This document shows, piece by piece, positions 55,729-64,000 of a DNA stretch of 64,000 nt (positions are counted from its first letter, which is position 1; every line of letters begins with the position of its first letter). The translations under genes and the position numbers were made by a program. Under the pieces are notes generated by a model. It ran no database searches. It saw nothing but the letters and a program-made list of their open reading frames with translations, and had not been told where the DNA came from. Source of the stretch: Trametes villosa (Eukaryota; Basidiomycota; Agaricomycetes; Polyporales; Polyporaceae); contig PUDQ02000033.1 of the NCBI GenBank assembly GCA_002964805.2, positions 1,612,001 to 1,676,000 on the forward strand. The letters run 5' to 3'.

Positions 55729-58070
55729 CTAAACCGGACTCGTAGCCACAAGTGAGTACGGAGGAGGGGGCGTGTCTGAGCGCGGCAAGTCGTCGTCCAG
55801 GTCGTCAGGTAGGGGAGTCATGGCGGGCTCGGCAGGAGGACCGGAAGCTCGCCGCGGTGGTGGCGGAGGCGCCTCCTGCGACGCCGGTCTGGAATCCTGC
55901 CTCTGCGGTGTCGGGACCGCCTCTGGTGCCGCGGAAGGCGACGAAGGGAACAGGGATGCGGGGACGGTGGTGGGCAGCTCCTTCCCTGCGAGCTTTTGGC
56001 GGATGAGATGCATGGCTACGGCGAAGTCGTCCTTCGTCAATCGCCCGTCGTGCTCGGAGTCCGCAAGGTCCCTGCGAGGAGAATGGTCAGCGTCATATCG
56101 CCTGCACACTGGGAACCCCTGCTCACCATATTGTCGCCATAACGTCGTTGGGCAGATTCGCACGTCCGAAGAACGGGACCGCGACGTCCGACAGCAAATA
56201 CCCCTTCCTCTGAGTATCCAGATGGTGGAAAAATCTGTCGTATTTTGCCCTCTCTTCGGGCGTGATGTTCAGGTCCGAGGGAGTCGTGGCTGGCAGTCGC
56301 CCGTAACTCGTCGAACTAGGGAGCGGTGAGGTTGGGAACGGCGTCGAAGGCATCGTCGCAAATGGAGAGCTGGGCGCACTGACCCCGCCACCACTACCCA
56401 GATGAGGAGTGCTGCGGGAGCCGCGAATAGTGGGAGTGCCCGGCGCCAGCCTGCCCGCCTGCGGTGTCAGACTTTCGCTTTGAGACGCGATGTGCAATGG
56501 TGGCGGACGCGAATGCCCTGCCGGAGTGGTGTTATGCTGGAGTATGTCAGTACAGTGCTATGAACAGCACAGACCAAAGAGATTGACATACTGATTGGTC
56601 TCGAGCAATGCCGTCGTATGCCTCGTCTTCATGCGAAGGGGCAGATATAGGAAGCAGACCAGAGGGGAGCGTAGTCGGGAGATGGTGTCCATCTTTCCGT
56701 ACCTTCATGAGAAGCATAGCGGCCGAGAACTCCTCCCGCGTCAAATGGCCCTTGCGACCGATGTCGGTCAACTCCCTGCAAGAACAGTTGTCACTCAGCA
56801 ACGTGTTCGCACATACGTGAGGTTCCTACTTACAATATTCGGGTGGCAGCATTCACTGACAGACCAGCTTGGCGCAAGTACGCGTGCGCAGCCTCTCCCC
56901 TCAGACGCCCTCGATTATGGGGGTCCATCGAGGAGAAGGTATGGTCTGAATGGATCTTGTGGGCGGCCGTGATCTCCCAACGCGGACTCTGAGGTTGTGA
57001 TGGGCCCCGCGAGGGATGGCGCGGTGGTGGCGCCCCCGTAAATGGCGAAGCTGTGATTGGCGGGATAAGTTGGGGTGGGGACTGGGGGTGTAATGACGTT
57101 GTTCTCGAGGGATGCGTAGGTGGTGGTGGCGGTAGATGATGCTGAGGGGGATGGTGGTGAGATGAGAATGACTGATGTCGGGGTGAGGGTGAAGGGGTCA
57201 TGGCATGGCGTGCGGCGTCCTCGTACAGTTGTGGTGGTAGAGCACTGGGCACCGAAGACAAGCGTCCGGTCATCAGGCCTTGTATGAGGTACATGGCGAC
57301 CGTGAAGTCGGCGAGGTCAAGACAGCCACGATGGTGTATGTCAGCCAGATTCCTGAAGGTAGGTGGTTCTTTAGTGCACTTCAGAGGGGAAAGTCTACTG
57401 CAACTACGCACCAAATATCTGACAGCGTATTCCAAGGCAATTTAGACTTCATGAAGACTTCCCTTGCTTCTTGACCTGCGCACAACTTAGTTCCCCGACA
57501 TGCAGTCATGTCAATAAACAACCGACCACTCAGGAATCCATTCTGTACGCCAGAAGTCTTGAAGATCTTCTTGAACTTGGCCCTGTCGTGCGACGTCAGG
57601 GGCGGCAGCCCGCTGGGAACCCCCGAGGACGGCCCTGCGACCGCCTCACTGCTGAGTGGCGATGACGGGCTGTCAATAATAGCGATGGGCCCAGCTGCGG
57701 TGCATATACCGTTAGCAGACTGCGCGGCAGCCAATTCCGGCCAGAATGGGCTCTCACGTCGGTTGACCAGTGCCTCCATAACGGTTTCTCCCTTCTGGGC
57801 GTGCCCAATAAGGCGCAGGGCGACTCCCACCCCTTGCCGGTCGAGGAGCCCATCTTTGCTATCGACGCTCGCGATCTCCCATACCCGAGCGAGCGCGTCA
57901 GGGGATAGGCTTGATGCACTGAATATTCGGGTAGCGGTCTGCGGATTGATTTTGCCTGTTCCTTCAGGGTCCCCTATGGACATGACCCAGTTGATGAGCG
58001 AGTCCTCTTCCGGAGTTGGGGTATATTCGGCCACAGCAGTCAAGGCTTGTATCTTCGGGAGCACATACAT
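55729..58070 (-). CDS. Second EH-domain protein: four EH modules, no coiled coil or UBA
   Basis: EDE1-related protein of about 700 aa. EH1: YTPTPEEDSLINWVMSIGDP ... ALARVWEIASVDSKDGLLDR. EH2: LTSHDRAKFKKIFKTSGVQN ... SDIWNLADIHHRGCLDLADF. EH3: WEITAAHKIHSDHTFSSMDP ... ATRILELTDIGRKGHLTREE, where the conserved pocket Trp is Leu. EH4: ITPEERAKYDRFFHHLDTQR ... ATIWDLADSEHDGRLTKDDF. Linkers are His/Pro- and Ser/Pro-rich. It ends soon after EH4 (PPPPYSLVATSPV), with no coiled coil or UBA. Splice junctions after EH1, inside each EH and in the linker keep phase. The local ATG at 58070 overlaps the upstream GAT-domain frame. A GTATGT donor there would fuse the GAT exon to EH1, so this may be the 3' part of a longer gene extending to about 58916. 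Confidence 0.83.
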
Positions 58071-58916
58071 ATGGGTCCTGGGCACCGTATTCCATGCAGT
58101 AACATACGCACCAGTCTTTCGGTTTTCAGACGTTCCTCGGCCTCCTGCTCTATGGCAATGCGATTCAGGTCCTCGTACATCTTCAGAGACTCGGACAATT
58201 GCTCGTGGGCGGCGAGCAGCGCGGCCAGAAGCTGCTCTTGTGTTGTTTCGGCAGGCGCGCGCGCGACGCGACGCGACTTTTCTGCCTCGGTGGAGGCCCA
58301 TGCGATCTGCGAGCCGATGAGATCCTGTGAGGCCCGCGCGCGGCCGAGGAGCTCCTGGCGCACATCCCGGGATGAGTATCAGTGATCCGCCCAGGGGGAA
58401 GCGCAACTCGCGAAGGGCGCACTTTGGTTATGTCGTTCCTGAGCTCCTGCGGCTTCGCGTACACGAGCACCTCCTGGAGGAGCTCTGCATTGCCGCGGCC
58501 GACCTTGCATACATTGAATAGCCGCTGGATGTCGTCCTCGGGCGAGATGATGGGGGTCTGGGAAGTCGACGCGGGTGGCTGGCCTGGAGGGGGCTGATAG
58601 GACGGCGTGTGGGGCAAGGGGGGCAGACCGTCTGGGGGCAAGAGTATCATGAAGGGTTGGTGCGGCGAGCCGGGGAGAGCATGTAGCTGATATGGGCGAC
58701 TCGGGCGATGATTGACTTACAATACTGGCTGTAGGCGGGATAAGCCTGCGCTTGCCTCGCGTCGCTGCACAGGTTTCCCGGAGGCAAAGCGGAGGAACGG
58801 CGCCGGCGAGTCATGCAGAGATTCGCGAAGATGCGCGGGGTGGGCTGCTCGATGGCGGCGGCGACGAAGACGACGAGGCTTTCAGGCCGGTCTCCACAGT
58901 CCGCACAGCATCTCAT
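58040..58916 (-). CDS. GAT-domain protein, LSB5/TOM1-like (possibly the 5' part of the EH gene)
   Basis: The GAT domain (ubiquitin/Arf-binding three-helix bundle of GGA, TOM1 and LSB5) runs from PEDDIQRLFNVCKVGRGNAE and LLQEVLVYAKPQELRNDITK, across an intron, to ELLGRARASQDLIGSQIAWA, EKSRRVARAPAETTQEQLLA and LSESLKMYEDLNRIAIEQEA. Upstream is a Pro/Gln-rich linker (PSYQPPPGQPPASTSQTPII). The N-terminus is uncertain: the first ATG of the frame gives MRCCADCGDRPESL, and I cannot find the VHS domain that normally precedes GAT. Without splicing the frame stops at 58040. With a GTATGT donor it would instead join EH1 of the next gene in frame. Overlap of two separate same-strand genes is less likely than fusion, in my reading. 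Confidence 0.68.
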
Positions 58917-59456
58917 GCGCTCATGTCCCCAGCCCCGCAGCAGCGCGACTGCCCACTGCGGACGACGGTCTCAGTTGCGCACGCTCTACGGCCGCGGGAA
59001 GTGCTCGCGACTCCCCACGGCCTGCCATAGCCTATACGGACGTGGCCGAGACTGTGGCCGCGCGGTGTACATACTATATCTAAGTCTCAGCGGAACATGA
59101 TGACATTGGCGCACGACCGCGGTGTGCGCCGGGTGAGACAGCGACGACGATCCTGCACTGAGTGCACCCTGCACGGCGCCCGCAGGGACGTTGCGGCTCT
59201 GAGGAACAGAAGAGAGAATGGAATGCGCGGACGGCCTCGTGGTGTTTGGGAACAAGGAGGCTGCAGGGAGTTCACACCGCCGAGCGTCTCTCTCCGGGCG
59301 TACTTTTTCCATCAACGACCATCTTCGCTGTCTGGTGCATTGTCCACTCCCTCATCTTCGCTAACCTCCCATTATTTCCATCTAACGAGTCATCTTCACG
59401 AACGGCTTTCTATCATCCTCCTCTAATTCCCCGCAGGCATCACCGGATCCGACATC
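58917..59456. promoter_or_regulatory. Divergent region, GAT gene / Pin4-like gene
   Basis: A 540-bp gap. The minus-strand half may hide unrecognised 5' exons of the GAT gene: an open frame without a stop continues upstream of the chosen ATG (WAVALLRGWGHERM) to an acceptor-like CCGCAG at about 58961. The plus half has a pyrimidine-rich leader (CCATCTTCGC to CCTCCTCTAATTCC) before the 59457 start. Confidence 0.4.
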
Positions 59457-61244
59457 ATGACCAGCTCCTCCTCCACCCCGGACCTCGCCTCCCAGGTCGC
59501 AACCCTCTCCCTCGCCTCGCAGCCCTCCCAGCAACGTCTTCATGATACTTACGATTACGAAGGCAACGCAGGCGGCAACGGTAGAAACCCATACCACTAC
59601 TCTACATCCCCTCCTATCCCCGCCCAGTCCCAGTATAACCCCCTCGGCATGAACCCGTCCCCGCTCAAGAACAAGCCCTCGCGCGCAGGCCTCCCCACCG
59701 TACGTCTCCGAGCGCATTCTGCTCATCGATCGTCCCCCATCTCACTCTCTATCGTCCAATCCAGCAATGGCTTGACAATGGGGCCGGCATACCTGACAAT
59801 CGCTCCCTGTCGCCGCCGAACAACTCCGATCTGTCCTCCTCCGGCGGGTCGCCCCCCTTGAGCCACATGCACGCCCCGCCGATGACCCCAGGGACGCCTG
59901 CTGGGGACGACGAGGTCATACCCACCGCTATTGTCATCAAGAACATCCCCTTCAACGTTAAACGTGAGACTCTGCTTGACATAATCGTGCGTCCCGCTTC
60001 GCTTGTCGTGCAGCTCCGCACCGTGCTGACTACTCTTCCAGGCCTCGTTGTCTATTCCGACCCCTTACGCGTTCAATTACCATCTCGACCAGTCCGGCCA
60101 GTTCCGCGGGTTGGCGTTCGCGAACTTCCGCCAGTCCGTCGATGCCGACGCGGTCGTCGCGGCGCTTAACGGTTTCGATGTGCAGGGCCGCAAGCTCCGA
60201 GTTGAGTACAAAAAGGTGCTTCAGGCCGGGGAGAAGGAACGGATCGAAAGGGAGAAGGCCATCCGCCGCATGCGTTCCATGCAGCTGGAGAAGGAGCAGC
60301 AACAGATGCAGCAGGGCGGGTACGAGGATTACGGGACCGTTCTGTCGACGCCCTTCACGCCACAGCGCTCGTTCTCGGCATCGAACGTCTACCAGAGCTC
60401 GCAGTACTCGCCTCCGCAGATGCCGCCCCTCCCTACCTCCCAGTCGTTCACGGTGGCGTCTCCCCCGCTGCCCTCGGTTTCTCCTGCTGCTGGGCTCAAG
60501 TCGCCGTCCAACGAGCTGGACCTCAACGACCCGTCGACCCTGGAGATCTACTCGCGGATCCTCCTATTCAAGGACGACCCGATGCGCGACGAGCTCGCCT
60601 TCTCGCGCACGTTATCTGCCAAGCAGCGCCGCGTGGTGCACCTTGTTGCCCAGAAGCTCGGTGTTTACCATTACTCCGTTGGGGAGGGAGACGAGCGTTA
60701 CGCTGTGGTCACTCGCTTCGATCCCAATGCTGTAAGTTGATTGCGGACCACCGCTGACGGCTTGTTGCTAAGCTGTTGACCCTAGAACGGCGCCGGCCCT
60801 GGCTCGCGACAGACCCTCTCCCGCGCACCGGCATCTTACCTCTCGGCGACTTCGCCCATGACTGCGTCGTCCCTCCGCGTCAAGAAGTCCATGCCGGACA
60901 TGAAGAGCCTCCAAGCGCAGGCGCCCCGTCTCACCACCCGTGCCTCCAACGGGAACATTCGCGAAGGCTATGCCACCATCGCTTCCCCGTCGCGTCGCTC
61001 TCCGGGCTTTGCATCTCTGTTTGGCAACGGCGGCGCCTTCGGTAACAATGGCATCCCTCCGGTCCCCACCCTGCCTTCCAGCGTCTCTGGCTTGAATGGT
61101 GGCGGCATGGACAGCCCCACCGGGGTGGTGCGTCAGCCGCGCGGGCCCGGTGTCGGCGGCTTCGAGTCCCGGAGGGAGCGCCGCGAGAGCCAGACCAACC
61201 GTGGTGGCTTCGAGGCGCGCTCGCACGAGCCGCTGGAAATCTGA
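59457..61244 (+). CDS. RRM-domain RNA-binding protein, Pin4/Mdt1-like
   Basis: Four exons, about 540 aa. The N-terminus is Ser/Pro-rich and disordered (MTSSSSTPDLASQVATLSLA). A single RRM follows: RNP2 AIVIKNIPFNVKRETLLDII and RNP1-containing SGQFRGLAFANFRQSVDADA, ending LNGFDVQGRKLRVEYKKVLQ. Directly after is the basic helix KERIEREKAIRRMRSMQLEK, as in yeast Pin4 and fission yeast Cip1/Cip2. A C-terminal R3H-like segment reads LEIYSRILLFKDDPMRDELA ... AKQRRVVHLVAQKLGVYHYS. The remainder is low complexity with many Ser-Pro sites, suggesting proline-directed phosphorylation. Role by family: mRNA control in cell cycle and stress. Introns at 59701, within the RRM, and at about 60733 are phase-consistent. 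Confidence 0.87.
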
Positions 61245-61990
61245 AGGCAGTAAACGCGCAAGTGCACGGTATTCGGGGCCTTGGCGGTGGTTTACGACGA
61301 ACTCTACATGCTACATCCGTCCGTAAACAAACTCGCCACCCGCCGCTTGCGCGCTGCTCTTCCCCCCCGTCTTTCTCCGCTGTCGTGGTTTTTCTGCTCT
61401 TTCCCAATCCTACGCTGCTCTTCGTGTTTGCGCTCGTGTTCTTTCCGAATCCCTCCCGCGTGTTTTCCCCAAGAACGCTCCGCGCGCACCTTCCCTGTTC
61501 CCATTAATCGCCGCCGGCGGTCTCTGCAGCGCAAGCGGGCAGCCGGCCCATCCCCTCCGCCGTTCGAAAACGCGTCTTACTTCCTCCTTCCTGCCTTCTG
61601 CCTTCCGCCTTCCCTGTGTCTTCCCGTGTGTTCCGGCTCCCTTCTTGCATGCCCGCCTCCCCCAAGTACTACTTACCGCCCAACCATCACAGCCCCCACG
61701 TACCATAGTCCCCACGTCCTGCCCATGCATTCATGCTCGATTGCTCCCTTTCTGCTCGTTTCTCCCGCCCGCCAGTGCCCTTTGGTTGTATGATTGATCG
61801 ATAGCGCAGATTAGAGTAAGCGAGATGAATGTATATATTGGATGGACTGTGCATCAGTATCACCCGTGTCTAACATGCTGTTCCTTTCGGTTGTGCCACA
61901 ATGTTGTTACTGTACTTGACTTCGGACTCGCGGGATCGCCGAGGAATTTGGTGAGCTAACGCAAATTACTGACTAGCTGACTATTTTGTG
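61245..61990. other. Convergent 3' intergenic stretch, Pin4-like / QTRT2
   Basis: A 746-bp gap lies between two stop codons. It is strongly pyrimidine-rich on the plus strand (CTTCCTCCTTCCTGCCTTCTG area), becoming AT-rich near 61790-61990. It fits a long 3' UTR of the Pin4-like gene. No gene is seen. Confidence 0.45.
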
Positions 61991-63834
61991 TTAGAGATCT
62001 ACAGCGGTACCTACGGTGGATTGCGCCTGCTTTTCCTTCTCGCGCGCAAGCCGCCCCTTCCCTCTCGCCCGTTCGACCTGCAACCACATCACCTCCGCCT
62101 CGTCCCACAGCCCGAGCTCCTCGTCGTACGCCTCCTCGAATCGCGCCACCTCCCGCGCGAACTCCGCTACCGGGTCGCCGTTGCCCCGCGCAAGGACCGC
62201 GCGGATGCCCGACAGGAACGCAGCGAAGACAGAGAGGTTGTGCGCGGCGAGCAATGCGTGCGCGGACATCTCGTGCGTGTGGAGGAGGTGATGGATGTAC
62301 GCGCGCGTGAAGGGCGGCTGCGCGGCGCCAGGCGTGGTGGCGCACGCTGCGTCTTGCCAGGCTTGTGGGTCAATGGTACTGTGCAAGGTGCGCGTCGCGG
62401 GCGAGTGGGGCGAGCATGCGGAACATGCGCAGACGAGCTGGCTGGACGTCGCTTCGGGATCCGATGCCGATTGCCCGTCGAGGAGAGCGGATGCCAGTCG
62501 GACGTGGTCGTGGACATACACAGGATCGAAGAGGTTGTGTCCGAGGTCCTGCTTGCCGCTCTTGCGCTTCCGGGGTGGTGCGCAAGCGGAAGGGGGCTGG
62601 ACTGACTCGTCGGGAACGGGAAACTGGAAATCGAGCGCGATCCCCATGTCGGCCGCGCGCTGCGCCCAGAACGAGTCTACCAGGTCGACGCCGACGTCTC
62701 GCACGAGGCGGAGCACCTCGTGCGGAGACGCAGGTGAGTTGAGCACGCGAGGCTTTTCGGACGGGAGGACTTCCAGGGAGGAGTGCAGCAGCTGTGAGAG
62801 GCGGGCGGAGGACTCGGGCGAGGACCGGTGGCGGTCGCTGACACGGAGTAGTCCGCCGGCAAGATCTCCTTCGTCTTTGGCAGGTTTTGACTCGGCCTCC
62901 AGTGCAGCGCGGAGGGGAAGCAAGTCAAAGACGTAACCAGTGACTCCGTCGTCCAGAGTGTTGAAGGGAGCGAGTTCGGCGGTGTCTCGATGTTCCACAG
63001 GGTCCGTTAGACGTTCCGCAAATTCAGCGCGTGCCTCCGGGATCGCGCCGCCAGCCAGGTGAAGGAGAACATGTTTAGGCCGGGATGCAGCGGTGGCGTC
63101 AGTATCAGATGTCGCGGGCAGTTTGAGTATGCTCGATAGCCAAGCGATTGACCGCTCTATGCTCTTCGTCAGGCGCTTTTGAGAGTGTGGCGGGAGCGTA
63201 AAGGGTGTGTCGGATAGCGCGACGACTATATCCGGCTTGCATTTCTGCACGTATGACTTCCATGCAGAGGCAGTAACCTGTCGGGGAGGGGGTCAGTACA
63301 CAGACCTCAAATTGACCAAGCATTTCTGTGGATCGAGCCATACCTTGCGCACCCCCCGAGTACAATGTGCCGATACGAAGTCGTTCCCGTTGGGCGGCAT
63401 CTTCCTCCCATCGGAGGGATCGCGGAGGGTCATGGTGAGGATATGCCTGTCCGGGGAGTAACCCAAGAATGTGTGCAGTGGGTGTGGACCATTGACGAGG
63501 GTTGGCACAGGCGGATTCCTATCGATGCTGGGGAAGCGCGGGACCCTGGTCAGAGGGATCGCGAGTAGAACTGGCCTCGCGCGAGACCGAGGAGGGGAGA
63601 TAGGCCTTACAAAGACTCGAAGGGAAGCTGAACGTGTCGGATTGCCTGCGAGAGGTGGAGGTGGTCGCGCGAGAGGTGCGGTACTATGCCCCGCGAGCTA
63701 GCAGCAAGCAGCGCTGGAGTATCGGTGCTGTGGGACGTTCCGCCGCCATCGCGTTCTATCACCAGCGTCCCAGTGCGCGGTCCAAATTTGCTCGCGAGGG
63801 GCGAAGAGGGCGCAAAAAGAGGATGAGCAGCCAT
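61991..63834 (-). CDS. QTRT2: Queuine tRNA-ribosyltransferase accessory subunit 2
   Basis: Non-catalytic partner of the eukaryotic tRNA-guanine transglycosylase heterodimer that puts queuine at position 34 of GUN-anticodon tRNAs; usually on the mitochondrial outer membrane. Three exons, about 570 aa. Start MAAHPLFAPSSPLASKFGPR, then LLAASSRGIVPHLSRDHLHL. The TGT-fold core contains GKMPPNGND-like GRKMPPNGNDFVSAHC, KCKPDIVVALSDTPF, PKHVLLHLAGGAIPEARAEF and PFNTLDDGVTGYVFDLLPLR. The zinc-binding cluster is CACSACSPHS, and the C-terminal signature FTRAYIHHLLHTHEMSAHAL is diagnostic. Its presence implies that this fungus salvages queuine. A long Ser/Glu-rich insert lies between the core and the zinc region. 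Start chosen at MAAHP; an in-frame upstream ATG at 63864 is less typical. Confidence 0.93.
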
Positions 63835-64000
63835 TGCTGAGCGCGCGCGCGTCGATATGTACACAGATAGGCCGCCGCGGATGCGCCTGGGGGGCGCGCG
63901 ACGGATTGAGTTCAGTTTGTCAACTAGGCGTGGTCGCGGGAAGGAGAAGGACGCGCGCGAGGATATGGCGGGAAGTAAGAGCTAGCGATCAATTGAGCTG

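Overview
This window comes from a filamentous basidiomycete, most likely an Agaricomycete (Polyporales-like, by inference). Genes are closely packed on both strands and GC is high. Nearly every gene is cut by 50-65 nt GT-AG introns, and the proteins are fungal throughout (EDE1, YME2, TRAPPC13, CYP64-clan-like P450s, MET8). Exon structures were read by eye from splice signals and phase; they are not transcript-supported. I recognise about 26 genes. I see no tRNA, rRNA, CRISPR array or autonomous transposon.

Layout. 1-12.5 kb: the 5' end of an unknown gene, a small glycine-rich membrane protein, a 5'-nucleotidase-type metallophosphatase, mitoribosomal uL15m, a secreted BNR_4-type protein, mitochondrial D-lactate dehydrogenase and the rRNA methyltransferase BMT2. 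13-25 kb: a P450, TRAPPC13, mitochondrial YME2 and a tetraspanin. 25-35 kb: MET8 (siroheme), MBF1 (coactivator), gamma-tubulin and a large FSFG nucleoporin. 35-47 kb: a 2.1-kb gene-poor stretch, a second P450, V-ATPase subunit H, mitoribosomal mL46, mitochondrial nuclease NUC1 and a class II cAMP phosphodiesterase. 47-59 kb: an endocytosis/scaffold block, all on the minus strand: EDE1, striatin, a second EH-domain protein, and a GAT-domain gene that may be fused to it. 59-64 kb: a Pin4-like RRM protein and the queuine-transferase subunit QTRT2.

How the genes relate. This is conserved housekeeping synteny, not a biosynthetic cluster or a defence island. Many neighbours are divergent pairs sharing 200-700 bp promoter regions (metallophosphatase/uL15m, BMT2/P450, TRAPPC13/YME2, gamma-tubulin/nucleoporin, VMA13/mL46). 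Five or six products are mitochondrial. The one functional theme is the EDE1-striatin-EH-GAT block.

The most unusual observations are: (i) a second EH protein with four EH modules and no coiled coil or UBA, probably spliced to an upstream GAT domain; (ii) predicted micro-exons of 2 nt (MBF1) and 4 nt (tetraspanin); (iii) a palindrome-rich, MITE-like insertion in a nucleoporin intron; (iv) a duplicated 3' splice site 111 bp apart that would remove exactly 37 codons; and (v) a GC-AG intron in BMT2. I found no clear undescribed multi-gene system.
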